Shown: positions 16,262 to 23,297 of the stretch, one piece after another
Layout: every line of letters starts with the position of its first letter
Numbering within the stretch: the stretch's first letter is position 1
Source of the DNA: an uncultured Christensenella sp.
Lineage (GTDB): Bacteria; Bacillota; Clostridia; Christensenellales; UBA3700
Reading direction: 5' to 3'
Assembly (NCBI GenBank): GCA_910584975.1
Contig: CAJUEA010000024.1
Coordinates: 1 to 23,507 of the forward strand
Length of the DNA stretch: 23,507 bases
Notes under the pieces: generated by a model
Database searches by the model: none
Seen by the model: the letters and a program-made list of their open reading frames with translations, nothing else
Told to the model about the DNA's origin: nothing
Program-made: the position numbers and the translations under genes

Positions 16262-16495
16262 ATGGCAAGTTTAAACAATGCTTTTAAAAGTTTACCAAGA
16301 CTTATTCAGTTATTGTTGCTTATCATTCCTGGTGTAGGTTGGATTACTGAGGTTGTTGTTCGTTTATCAGCTTTTATTCACGGAAAAGCAATGAACCAAT
16401 TGATTATTTTAATTCTTTCTATTCCTTTTGGTTTAATCATTCAATATGTTGATTTTGTTTGGGTACTTTTGTACAAAAAACTTATTTTAACCTAA
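16262..16495 (+). CDS. Small two-helix membrane protein of unknown function
   Basis: A 77-residue protein whose function I do not recognise. Two hydrophobic stretches are visible, about residues 14-38 (with PGVGW in it) and 44-71. They are joined by a short polar loop HGKAMNQ. The C-terminus is short and weakly basic. It has the strongest expression signals in the window: extended -10 promoter, perfect GGAGGTG, and its own terminator at 16504-16528. It is thus a separate, probably well expressed gene between parB and the convergent methyltransferase. Small membrane proteins of this shape occur in several Firmicute genomes without known role. Confidence 0.8.
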   Translation: MASLNNAFKSLPRLIQLLLLIIPGVGWITEVVVRLSAFIHGKAMNQLIILILSIPFGLIIQYVDFVWVLLYKKLILT

Positions 16496-16503
16496 TAAAA
16501 AAT

Positions 16504-16528
16504 AGTTCGCTTTTTGCGAACTTTTTTT
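16504..16528 (+). terminator. Terminator of the small membrane protein gene
   Basis: AGTTCGC (16504-16510) pairs with GCGAACT (16516-16522) around TTTTT. A run of T follows. Confidence 0.92.
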
Positions 16529-16560
16529 ATTTATAATCATTTAAAAAATTTATATATCAA

Positions 16561-16591
16561 AAAAAATACTATCGTTTTGATAGTATTTTTT
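16561..16591. terminator. Bidirectional terminator between convergent genes
   Basis: A perfect 13-base stem (16561-16573 with 16579-16591) encloses GTTTT. T-runs follow on the plus strand and U8 on the minus strand. Its right arm touches the stop codon of the methyltransferase gene at 16591-16593. Confidence 0.9.
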
Positions 16592-17598
16592 TATTTTTTT
16601 GCAATTATTATGTCTCTGTTTATTGCTTGATCAACTCTGTGTTCAAAGCTCAATAAACTTTCATTTTCAAAAACTTTAAATCCTTTTGATGTTAGCAAAT
16701 TTTTAAAATCTTCTCTTTTTAGCAAAAATGTGTTCCATGAAATAACTAAAATACCATTTTCATTCAAAACATTTTTCCAACTATCCAAACTTTTTTCAAG
16801 TAATTCTTTTGGATTTCTTGTAAATGAACTTTGTTTTTCGTTTGATATATTGCTGTGTTTTACTCCATATGGCAAATCTCCAACTATAATATCAAAAAAT
16901 GATTTTTTATAAATTTTATCAGTAAAAAATGTGTTTGCAGAAACAGCTTCAAAATGTTTAAAATCTTTATTTTCTTTGTTTTTATTTATATCAAATATAA
17001 ATTTTTCTGCTTTAAAACTTTTGTTTTCTCCGCTAAATTTTTCTTTTTTACTATTAAATTTATATCTTTCTTTTTCCAAAAACTTTTTTAAAAATATAAA
17101 AATTTCTTCCACAACTTTGGATGCAATTTCTATACCATAGCAATTATATCCTTTTATCAATCCTTCATAAAGGGAAGTGCCTTTTCCACAAATAGGGTCC
17201 AACAAATTTATATTTTCATTTTTATCAATCAAATTTGCAGCAATATTAATCATTAATTTTGTAAAATATTCATTTGTTTTGCCTGAATATTTAAGCAAAC
17301 TGCTTATGTTATTTTTAACAAACTCAATGTTTGTTTTAGCAATAGGTTTTAACAACTCTTTTTTTTGCTCAAAAATTCCCAAAACAAAAGATAATTCGCT
17401 TATTTTATCCAAAATATCAATATTATCATTTATATTTTTATATGATAAATATTTTAATCCACAAATATCTCTAATTTGTACATTTTCTGCAAACTTATAT
17501 TTTTCATTCAAAATATTAAATTCTGCCAAAATAATTTTTTCAGCATTCACATTATAAGTTAAATAATGTTTATTATTAATAAGTAAGCAATAATTCAT
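16591..17598 (-). CDS. SAM-dependent RNA methyltransferase, TRM11/THUMP-type Rossmann domain
   Basis: A 335-residue putative methyltransferase. The SAM-binding motif I reads NLLDPICGKGTSLYEGL (131-147), and the catalytic motif IV reads DIIVGDLPYG (236-245). The latter is a variant of the D/N-PPY tetrapeptide used by N-methyltransferases acting on RNA or DNA bases. The family resembles archaeal Trm11 and Trm14 tRNA guanine-N2 enzymes. The first 100 residues do not show a clear THUMP domain. A lysine- and glutamate-rich insert lies at about 170-212 between motifs I and IV. It starts 3 bases after dnaN, so it is cotranscribed with dnaN, and has only a poor ribosome binding site. The RNA target cannot be derived. 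Confidence 0.75.
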   Translation of the reverse strand: MNYCLLINNKHYLTYNVNAEKIILAEFNILNEKYKFAENVQIRDICGLKYLSYKNINDNIDILDKISELSFVLGIFEQKKELLKPIAKTNIEFVKNNISSLLKYSGKTNEYFTKLMINIAANLIDKNENINLLDPICGKGTSLYEGLIKGYNCYGIEIASKVVEEIFIFLKKFLEKERYKFNSKKEKFSGENKSFKAEKFIFDINKNKENKDFKHFEAVSANTFFTDKIYKKSFFDIIVGDLPYGVKHSNISNEKQSSFTRNPKELLEKSLDSWKNVLNENGILVISWNTFLLKREDFKNLLTSKGFKVFENESLLSFEHRVDQAINRDIIIAKK

Positions 17599-17601
17599 AG
17601 T

Positions 17602-18705
17602 TTAGCCCATCAATCTAACTGGTAAAATCAAATATAAAAATTCATCGCCATTTATTGGTGTAATAGTGCATGGTTGAATGCTTGATGAAAAATTCATTTT
17701 CAAATATTCTGAATCAATGGCCTTCAAACAATCTGCCAAAAACTTTGAATTTATTGCAAGTCTCATATCTTTTCCTTGCAAACTTATAGGCACTTTTTCA
17801 TTAATATTACCAATTTCAGCATTTGCATCAATTTTCATAACATTTTCTGCAATTTCAATTTTAATAAGGTTAGCTTGCACATTTCTTGAAATAATTGAAA
17901 CTCTATCCAAAGTTTGTTCAAATTGTTCGCGATTAACTTTAATTTCTGTAACGCTATCACGAGGAATAATTCTTTCATAATTTACAAATTCGCCTTCCAA
18001 AAGTTGTGCAATAACCTTAGTGTGTCCCATATCGGCCATAATTTTTTTATTATTTAGTGATATTGTAACAATTTCGTCATTATCATTCATAAGTTTAGAA
18101 ATTTCATTCAAAGCCCTTGCTGGAATAACAACATTAATATCTCCACTTGGAACACTTAATTGTTTTTTTGTAATTGCAAGTCTTAGGCCATCAATTGCAA
18201 CAAATGAAATATCTTTTCCTTTAACTTTTAACAAACACCCTTTAAGAATTGGTCTTGTATCATCAATAGCAGCACAAAATGCTGTTTTGTTTACCATATC
18301 TTTAAGTTGTGATTGCATCATTGAAAAAACATTTTCATATTCGTTATCAATAAATTTTGGATATTCATCAGTTTTAAAAAGCATAATTTTTGATTCACTA
18401 TCCATATATTTAATATTCAAAACTTTTTCATCCAAACACTCAAGTTCAACTTGTTGACTTCCCATTTTTCTCACAAGCTCTGACATAAGCTTTCCTGGAA
18501 CAACAATTTCTCCCTCAAGCATAATTTTTGCATTGATTGTGTTTTCAATAGTAATCTCTGTATCAGATGCAGTAAGAGTCAATTTATCTCCGTAAGCATC
18601 AAGTTTAACACCTTCCAAAATAGGTGCATTTGTTTTTCCTGATATAGCTTTTGTTACTTTTGCCAAAGAATTTGCTAAGTCAAGTCCATTGCAGTATAGT
18701 TTCAT
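17602..18705 (-). CDS. dnaN: DNA polymerase III sliding clamp, beta subunit
   Basis: A 367-residue beta clamp, a ring-shaped dimer that tethers the replicative polymerase to DNA. The N-terminus MKLYCNGLDLANSLAKVTKAIS is followed by APILEGVKL and LTASDTEITIE. Three repeated clamp domains of about 120 residues follow. The C-terminus ends YLILPVRLMG, the usual LP-(V/M)-R ending that forms the partner-binding pocket. Length is normal. AGGAG precedes the ATG by 6 bases. It lies 447 bases downstream of dnaA in the usual dnaA-dnaN order. Both genes run on the minus strand, opposite to the rpmH-parB block and to recF. Confidence 0.98.
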   Translation of the reverse strand: MKLYCNGLDLANSLAKVTKAISGKTNAPILEGVKLDAYGDKLTLTASDTEITIENTINAKIMLEGEIVVPGKLMSELVRKMGSQQVELECLDEKVLNIKYMDSESKIMLFKTDEYPKFIDNEYENVFSMMQSQLKDMVNKTAFCAAIDDTRPILKGCLLKVKGKDISFVAIDGLRLAITKKQLSVPSGDINVVIPARALNEISKLMNDNDEIVTISLNNKKIMADMGHTKVIAQLLEGEFVNYERIIPRDSVTEIKVNREQFEQTLDRVSIISRNVQANLIKIEIAENVMKIDANAEIGNINEKVPISLQGKDMRLAINSKFLADCLKAIDSEYLKMNFSSSIQPCTITPINGDEFLYLILPVRLMG

Positions 18706-19152
18706 ATTTTCTCCTTATAACATTATGTTATTTGTTAGTTATTTTTATAAATTAATAATAAATAAGTTATTTTGAATTTTTTCAGAATTATTATTATTTA
18801 GTTATTTATAGATAATAATATATATAATAATAGCTGTGGATTTGTGGATAACTGTTAAATTTAATAAAAAATCATTAAATTTAAGCAAAAAAGAGCAATT
18901 TTATTAAAAATTATAGTGTAAAAAATGTGGATAAAGAAAGATAAGTTATGCACATTTATAAACAATTTTTTAAGGTTGTCCACAAAATATAATTTTATAA
19001 AATTTTTTACAAATTAAATTACTATTTATTATACGAATCTTTATTATTTATTAATAACTAATTTCTATCCATTTTCTTATATAATATAAATAAAAAATAT
19101 AAAAAAAATTTAATTAATAATTTATAATAATAGTATATTAAAAATATTATTT
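18706..19152. other. dnaA-dnaN intergenic region with second DnaA-box cluster
   Basis: It contains perfect boxes TGTGGATAA at 18843-18851 and 18926-18934, and a consensus TTATGCACA at 18946-18954. One-mismatch boxes TGTGGATTT and TTGTCCACA lie at 18835-18843 and 18976-18984. The part 18985-19152 is nearly pure A/T. In B. subtilis the stretch between dnaA and dnaN is the unwinding half of oriC. Here it may be a second origin element, a control site for dnaA or dnaN, or a relic. The dnaN promoter should also lie here but was not pinned down. Confidence 0.75.
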
Positions 19153-20538
19153 TTATTTTTTGTTTATAATTTCATATAAATCTCTAATGTAATTTGCATA
19201 TTTGTAGTCAGATGACAACAAACTTATTATTTTATCTCTTGCATGGATGATTGTTGAGTGATCTCTTCCACCCATAAAATCTCCAATAGAAACAAGAGGT
19301 ACAGAAATTAGGTCTGAGATAAGATAAATTGCAATTTGTCTTGCTTCAACAATATTTTTTGTTTTCTTTTTTCCAATAAGATCTTTTTGGTCAAGATGAA
19401 AATAATCAGCAACACATTTTAAAATAGTGTTCATTGTGACAGGTCCACTGATGTTGTCAATGTCGTCTTTTAGGGCATTGTTTACAATATCAAGATTGTC
19501 TGCTTTAATATTGTTTAAAGTGCAATAAAAAATAACTTTTGACAAAGCGCCTTCAAGTTCTCTTATGTTTGTGTTTATACATTCTGCAATGTAGTTTATA
19601 ACATTATTTGAAACTTCAAATTTTTTGTTGTAAGCTTTTTTTCTTAAAATAGCAATTCTTGTTTCAAGGTCAGGATTGCTTATGTCAACAGTCAAACCAC
19701 TTTGAAAGCGAGAAGTAAGCCTTTCATCAATATTGTCAATTTCTTTTGGGTGACAATCGGATGTGAAAACAATTTGTTTTTTTGATTGATACAATTCATT
19801 AAACAAATGGAACAAAGCCTCTTGTGTGCTTGGTTTTCCAGAAATAAATTGAATATCGTCAATCATCAAAACATCAAGATTACGATATTTGTTTCTGAAT
19901 TGTCTGTTCATATCTTTTGAATTGTTGTTTCTAATGCTGTCAATGTAATCATTGGTAAAGTTTTCAGAAGTCATATAAATAATTTTCTTTTTTGGAGAAT
20001 GTGATTTTATATAATTTCCAATAGCATGCATTATGTGAGTTTTTCCAAGTCCAACACCACCATAAATAAACAAAGGATTGTGCTGAACTCCCGGATTTTC
20101 TGCAACAGTTTTTGCTGCAACAAAAGCAGCTTTATTACTGCCACCAGTAACAAAGTTATCAAAAGAATAACTTTCTTCAAAAGAAGTGTAGTAATCTTTA
20201 TTGTTTGAATTTTCTTCTTCAATTTCAGTTTTTTGCTCTGTAATTATTGATTTTGGTGCATCAATAAAACTATCAACATCATCTGGTGTGATAATGTTAA
20301 TGCCATCAATATAAGGATTAAATTGCATTACAGCTTTTTCAATCAGTGATTTGTATGATTTGTTTATTGAATTTTTACAAGACTCATAAGGTGCGATAAG
20401 AATAAACTTGTTATCGCTTATAGAAATAGGCTCCAAATTTGCAATAAAAACATCATAGAAAATTTGAGAGACTGATTTTGATATAATTGGAAGTGCTTTT
20501 TTCCAAGTTTCTTGTATTTCTGCTAAATTAGTATTCAT
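19153..20538 (-). CDS. dnaA: Chromosomal replication initiator DnaA
   Basis: A 461-residue AAA+ initiator that binds DnaA boxes and melts the origin. Domain I covers about 1-80, and a polar linker rich in E, N and S covers about 95-120. Domain III has the Walker A loop GGVGLGKTH (160-168), Walker B VLMIDDIQ (223-230), and LTSRFQSGL as the arginine-finger region. Domain IV has the DNA-binding signature GGRDHSTIIHARDK (about 423-436). Length is normal. The ATG at 20538 begins the conserved domain I directly. It has no Shine-Dalgarno, and the promoter at 20545-20573 predicts that transcription starts at this ATG. DnaA boxes lie downstream but not in the 268-base upstream region shared with recF. 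Confidence 0.98.
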   Translation of the reverse strand: MNTNLAEIQETWKKALPIISKSVSQIFYDVFIANLEPISISDNKFILIAPYESCKNSINKSYKSLIEKAVMQFNPYIDGINIITPDDVDSFIDAPKSIITEQKTEIEEENSNNKDYYTSFEESYSFDNFVTGGSNKAAFVAAKTVAENPGVQHNPLFIYGGVGLGKTHIMHAIGNYIKSHSPKKKIIYMTSENFTNDYIDSIRNNNSKDMNRQFRNKYRNLDVLMIDDIQFISGKPSTQEALFHLFNELYQSKKQIVFTSDCHPKEIDNIDERLTSRFQSGLTVDISNPDLETRIAILRKKAYNKKFEVSNNVINYIAECINTNIRELEGALSKVIFYCTLNNIKADNLDIVNNALKDDIDNISGPVTMNTILKCVADYFHLDQKDLIGKKKTKNIVEARQIAIYLISDLISVPLVSIGDFMGGRDHSTIIHARDKIISLLSSDYKYANYIRDLYEIINKK

Positions 20539-20544
20539 AGTAAC

Positions 20545-20573
20545 ATTATACTATTTTTTTTTGATATTTTCAA
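20545..20573 (-). promoter_or_regulatory. Sigma-A promoter of dnaA, placed for a leaderless mRNA
   Basis: On the minus strand TTGAAA (20573-20568) and TATAAT (20550-20545) are spaced exactly 17 bases. Only six bases, GTTACT, lie between the -10 box and the ATG at 20538. A start seven bases after the -10 box coincides with the A of the ATG. Confidence 0.85.
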
Positions 20574-20761
20574 GGCTTTTTATATAATAAAAAAATTTTA
20601 TTTTAAAATTATAATTAACAAATTTTTAATAAAAACTACATATATAAAGAAATTTAATAAGGATAAACAATTAACTTTTCAAATAAAAAGCTCCATAATT
20701 AAATGATTTATAATCTAAAAAGAAAATTTTTTGCATAAAAAACAATAATAATATAAAAGAA

Positions 20762-20790
20762 TTGATAAAAAAAAATAATTATGATAAAAT
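20762..20790 (+). promoter_or_regulatory. Probable promoter of recF
   Basis: TTGATA (20762-20767) and TAAAAT (20785-20790) are spaced 17 bases. The predicted start near 20797 leaves a leader of only about 10 bases, beginning with AAGG. Confidence 0.65.
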
Positions 20791-20806
20791 ATTTACAAGG
20801 TATTTT

Positions 20807-21898
20807 ATGAATGTAAAAAAATTGCAGCTTATAAATTTCAGAAATTATCAAAATCAAGACATTACTTTTTGTGATGGCTTGAATATTATTGTTGGAAATA
20901 ATGCAAGCGGCAAAACAAATATGGTGGAAAGTGTTTATTATAGTGGATTGGGAAAATCTCCAAGAACTTTTCAAGATAAGGAACTTGTGAAGTGGGGAGA
21001 GGAAAGTGCTTATATTAAAATTGAAATTGAAAAAAAATACAGAAATCATATTATAGAAATAAACATTGATAAAATTGGAAAAAAAAGAATAGCAGTGGAT
21101 AAAATCCCTGTCAGAAAAATAAATGAACTGATTGGAATGTTAAATGTTGTTTATTTCAGTCCAGATGAACTTGACATAATAAAAGAATCTCCAGTGCTTA
21201 GAAGAAATTTTTTAAATATAAGCCTTTCACAACAAAAAAAAAGTTATTATTTTTCTTTGGTAAGATATAACAAAATTTTGGCACATCGAAACAAATTGCT
21301 TAAAGACGAATATGATACAAGTGTAATAAAGGAAACATTGCCAATTTGGGATAGTCAACTTGCAGAAATTGGAACAAACATAATTATTGAAAGATATGAG
21401 TTTTGTGAAAAAATGCAAAAAATAATAGAACTTATTCATAGCGAACTTACAGGTGGTGAAGAAGTGCTTACTATGGAATATGAGAGCAAAATAAAACTTT
21501 CTGACAGAGAGAATATGAAGGAAGAATTTCTTAAGCTTTTAAGTGAGAGTTATGATAAAGACATACATTTAAAATATACTACAGTTGGTTGTCATAGGGA
21601 TGATATAAATATTAAAATAAATGATATTGAAGTAAGAAAATTTGGTTCACAAGGTCAAAAAAGAACAACAGCTTTATCTTTAAAGCTTGCTGAAGTAAAA
21701 CTTTTTGAATTGGTTACTGGGGAAAAACCTATTTTAATATTGGATGATGTGCTAAGTGAACTTGACTCAAAAAGACAAAATAAATTGTTGGAACATATAA
21801 GAGGCGTTCAAACACTTTTGACTTGTGCTGGTTACAATGGAAAATATGACAAAATAATTGTTGTAGACAATGGAATGGTAACAAATAATAATCAATAA
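20807..21898 (+). CDS. recF: DNA replication and repair protein RecF
   Basis: A 363-residue SMC-like ATPase that works with RecO and RecR to load RecA at gaps and stalled forks. Walker A is GNNASGKTN (30-38), the ABC signature is FGSQGQKRTTALSLKLAE (near 292-309), and Walker B is ILILDDVLSELDS (near 322-334). Length is normal. The frame is open from 20762, but the ATG at 20807 is chosen because AAGG lies 6 bases before it and homology begins MNVKKLQLINFRNY. In most Firmicutes recF lies downstream of dnaN, after a small S4-domain gene. Here it diverges from dnaA, and neither the S4 gene nor gyrB is next to it. Confidence 0.97.
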   Translation: MNVKKLQLINFRNYQNQDITFCDGLNIIVGNNASGKTNMVESVYYSGLGKSPRTFQDKELVKWGEESAYIKIEIEKKYRNHIIEINIDKIGKKRIAVDKIPVRKINELIGMLNVVYFSPDELDIIKESPVLRRNFLNISLSQQKKSYYFSLVRYNKILAHRNKLLKDEYDTSVIKETLPIWDSQLAEIGTNIIIERYEFCEKMQKIIELIHSELTGGEEVLTMEYESKIKLSDRENMKEEFLKLLSESYDKDIHLKYTTVGCHRDDINIKINDIEVRKFGSQGQKRTTALSLKLAEVKLFELVTGEKPILILDDVLSELDSKRQNKLLEHIRGVQTLLTCAGYNGKYDKIIVVDNGMVTNNNQ

Positions 21899-21923
21899 AA
21901 ATTTATGAGAGATAAATATTAAT

Positions 21924-21966
21924 AAAAAAATAACTTTTGAAATAAATTATTTAAAACAAAAGTTAT
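21924..21966 (-). terminator. Terminator of yyaC
   Basis: ATAACTTTTG (21930-21939) pairs perfectly with CAAAAGTTAT (21957-21966). Read on the minus strand, a T-run from 21930-21924 follows the hairpin. It stands about 87 bases after the yyaC stop and might also slow transcripts from recF. Confidence 0.7.
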
Positions 21967-22026
21967 AATAATTTAAAAACAAAAATATAATAGATTGAAA
22001 ATAGACAAAAATTTTGAAAAAACTAT

Positions 22027-22045
22027 CAAAAATCGGTATATTTTT
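22027..22045 (+). repeat. Dispersed intergenic repeat, copy 6 (type B)
   Basis: Reads CAAAAATCGGTATATTTTT and carries the exact 12-base core. It ends 7 bases from the yyaC stop. A degraded second half, AAAAATCAATATT, follows at about 22048. Confidence 0.65.
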
Positions 22046-22052
22046 GGAAAAA

Positions 22053-22505
22053 TCAATATTTTTTGTTGATATAAACAGCATCTGAAAGGCTTATAATTAA
22101 GGATGTTATTTTGCAAACAAGGTTGTCAACAAGATTGTCAGAGGCATTTTTCAATTCTTCAAAAGGTCTATTTTTTATGTCCCCAACTTGACCTAAAATG
22201 CCAATATTTCCAATAGAGTTAAGATTTTTTCCAATAGCTTTACCTGGACAAATGCCATGTTTTGTTATCTTAATTGAGCCGATTTCTGTCTTATTTCCAA
22301 GTGCACAATCAATTGCAATAACAAAATCATTTTTATGACAATTGATTATATGATTGTAAAAAGTCATATAATTTAGTGCAGTTATAGGATATTGAGTTGT
22401 GCCGTAAACAAAAGCATTAATATTGTTTTTTATCAGTTCGTCGCCCACTTTTGGTGCCAAACTATCCCCTTTTACTTTTGGAGTGCCAATACAACAAATA
22501 ACCAT
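22053..22505 (-). CDS. yyaC: Sporulation protein YyaC, germination-protease-like fold
   Basis: A 150-residue protein of the YyaC family (formerly DUF1256). It is related in fold to the germination protease GPR and to hydrogenase-maturation proteases. The N-terminal CIGTPKVKGDSLAPKVGDEL (5-24) and VYGTTQYPITALN are diagnostic. They are followed by VIAIDCALG and ICPGKAIGKNL with the conserved acidic and glycine residues. The start at 22505 follows GAGGT and is preferred to the open frame up to 22523. In B. subtilis yyaC also lies close to the origin, beside soj-spo0J, and is expressed in the forespore. No convincing forespore promoter was recognised upstream here. The exact biochemical role of the family is not established. 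Confidence 0.9.
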   Translation of the reverse strand: MVICCIGTPKVKGDSLAPKVGDELIKNNINAFVYGTTQYPITALNYMTFYNHIINCHKNDFVIAIDCALGNKTEIGSIKITKHGICPGKAIGKNLNSIGNIGILGQVGDIKNRPFEELKNASDNLVDNLVCKITSLIISLSDAVYINKKY

Positions 22506-22615
22506 AATTACCTCGAAAATCACTATTAATTTATGAGAATATGTTAATTATTGCTAAAAAAAGGGAATAAATTCATAATAATAAAAAAAATTTTAACAAA
22601 AAGTAAAAAAAAACA

Positions 22616-22644
22616 TTGCTTTTATAATAAAAATAGTGTAGAAT
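22616..22644 (+). promoter_or_regulatory. Sigma-A promoter of cvpA
   Basis: TTGCTT (22616-22621) and TAGAAT (22639-22644) are spaced 17 bases. The predicted start near 22651 leaves a leader of about 47 bases containing AAGGAG. Confidence 0.7.
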
Positions 22645-22697
22645 AGTAAATGTAATAAAATACATATGATTAATTTTAGAAAAAAAGGAGATATATT

Positions 22698-23297
22698 ATG
22701 AATAGTTTAATATTGTGTGAAGCTATGCAATTTAAAAATCTAGCAATAGATTTAGCTATCGCCGCTATTATTTTATTATATTTCTTATGGGGATTATTAA
22801 GAGGATACACAAAACCTCTTACTGCTTTAATCAGCTGGGTATTGGTTATTCTTTTAATTTATTTCTGTGCAAAACCTTTAGGAAATCTATTTATAAATGA
22901 TTTAAAAGTGGGACAGGGTATTCGTAGCTTGTTTGAGCATACATCTCAATCTCAAGAATTTATTGATAATTTTGTAAAATATACTGGTATTCTTTTGGGA
23001 TCAGCATGTATTTTCATTGTTGTAAAGTTTATCACAATGATAATAAATATCTTTATCAAGAAAGCACAAAAGCCATACAAAAAATCAGCTGTAAACAGAA
23101 TTGTTGGTGGTTTGCTAAATATAATAAAAGGTGTTTTGTGGGTATTCATTATTCTTGCTATCTTGTATCCAATTTCAGAGCTAATCAATATTAACGGAGC
23201 TCCAGTTGTTAAGGATTTGCTTGATGCAAATGTAATGACAAAATTCTTGATTGATAAAAATCCAATTATGATGCTTTTTAATCTTTTAGTTAAATAA
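22698..23297 (+). CDS. cvpA: CvpA family membrane protein
   Basis: A 199-residue integral membrane protein of the CvpA family, named after the colicin V production protein of E. coli. Members are linked to envelope homeostasis, but the biochemical activity is unknown. Four hydrophobic segments are seen at about 15-34, 40-57, 95-121 and 135-160. The family's first-helix pattern ends in LWGLLRGYTKPL, and NRIVGGLLNIIKGVLWVFI (133-151) opens the last segment. A short non-membrane tail follows (about 161-199). GGAG lies 7 bases before the ATG. It has its own promoter at 22616-22644 and probably a terminator at 23381-23420, so it looks monocistronic. Confidence 0.85.
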   Translation: MNSLILCEAMQFKNLAIDLAIAAIILLYFLWGLLRGYTKPLTALISWVLVILLIYFCAKPLGNLFINDLKVGQGIRSLFEHTSQSQEFIDNFVKYTGILLGSACIFIVVKFITMIINIFIKKAQKPYKKSAVNRIVGGLLNIIKGVLWVFIILAILYPISELININGAPVVKDLLDANVMTKFLIDKNPIMMLFNLLVK

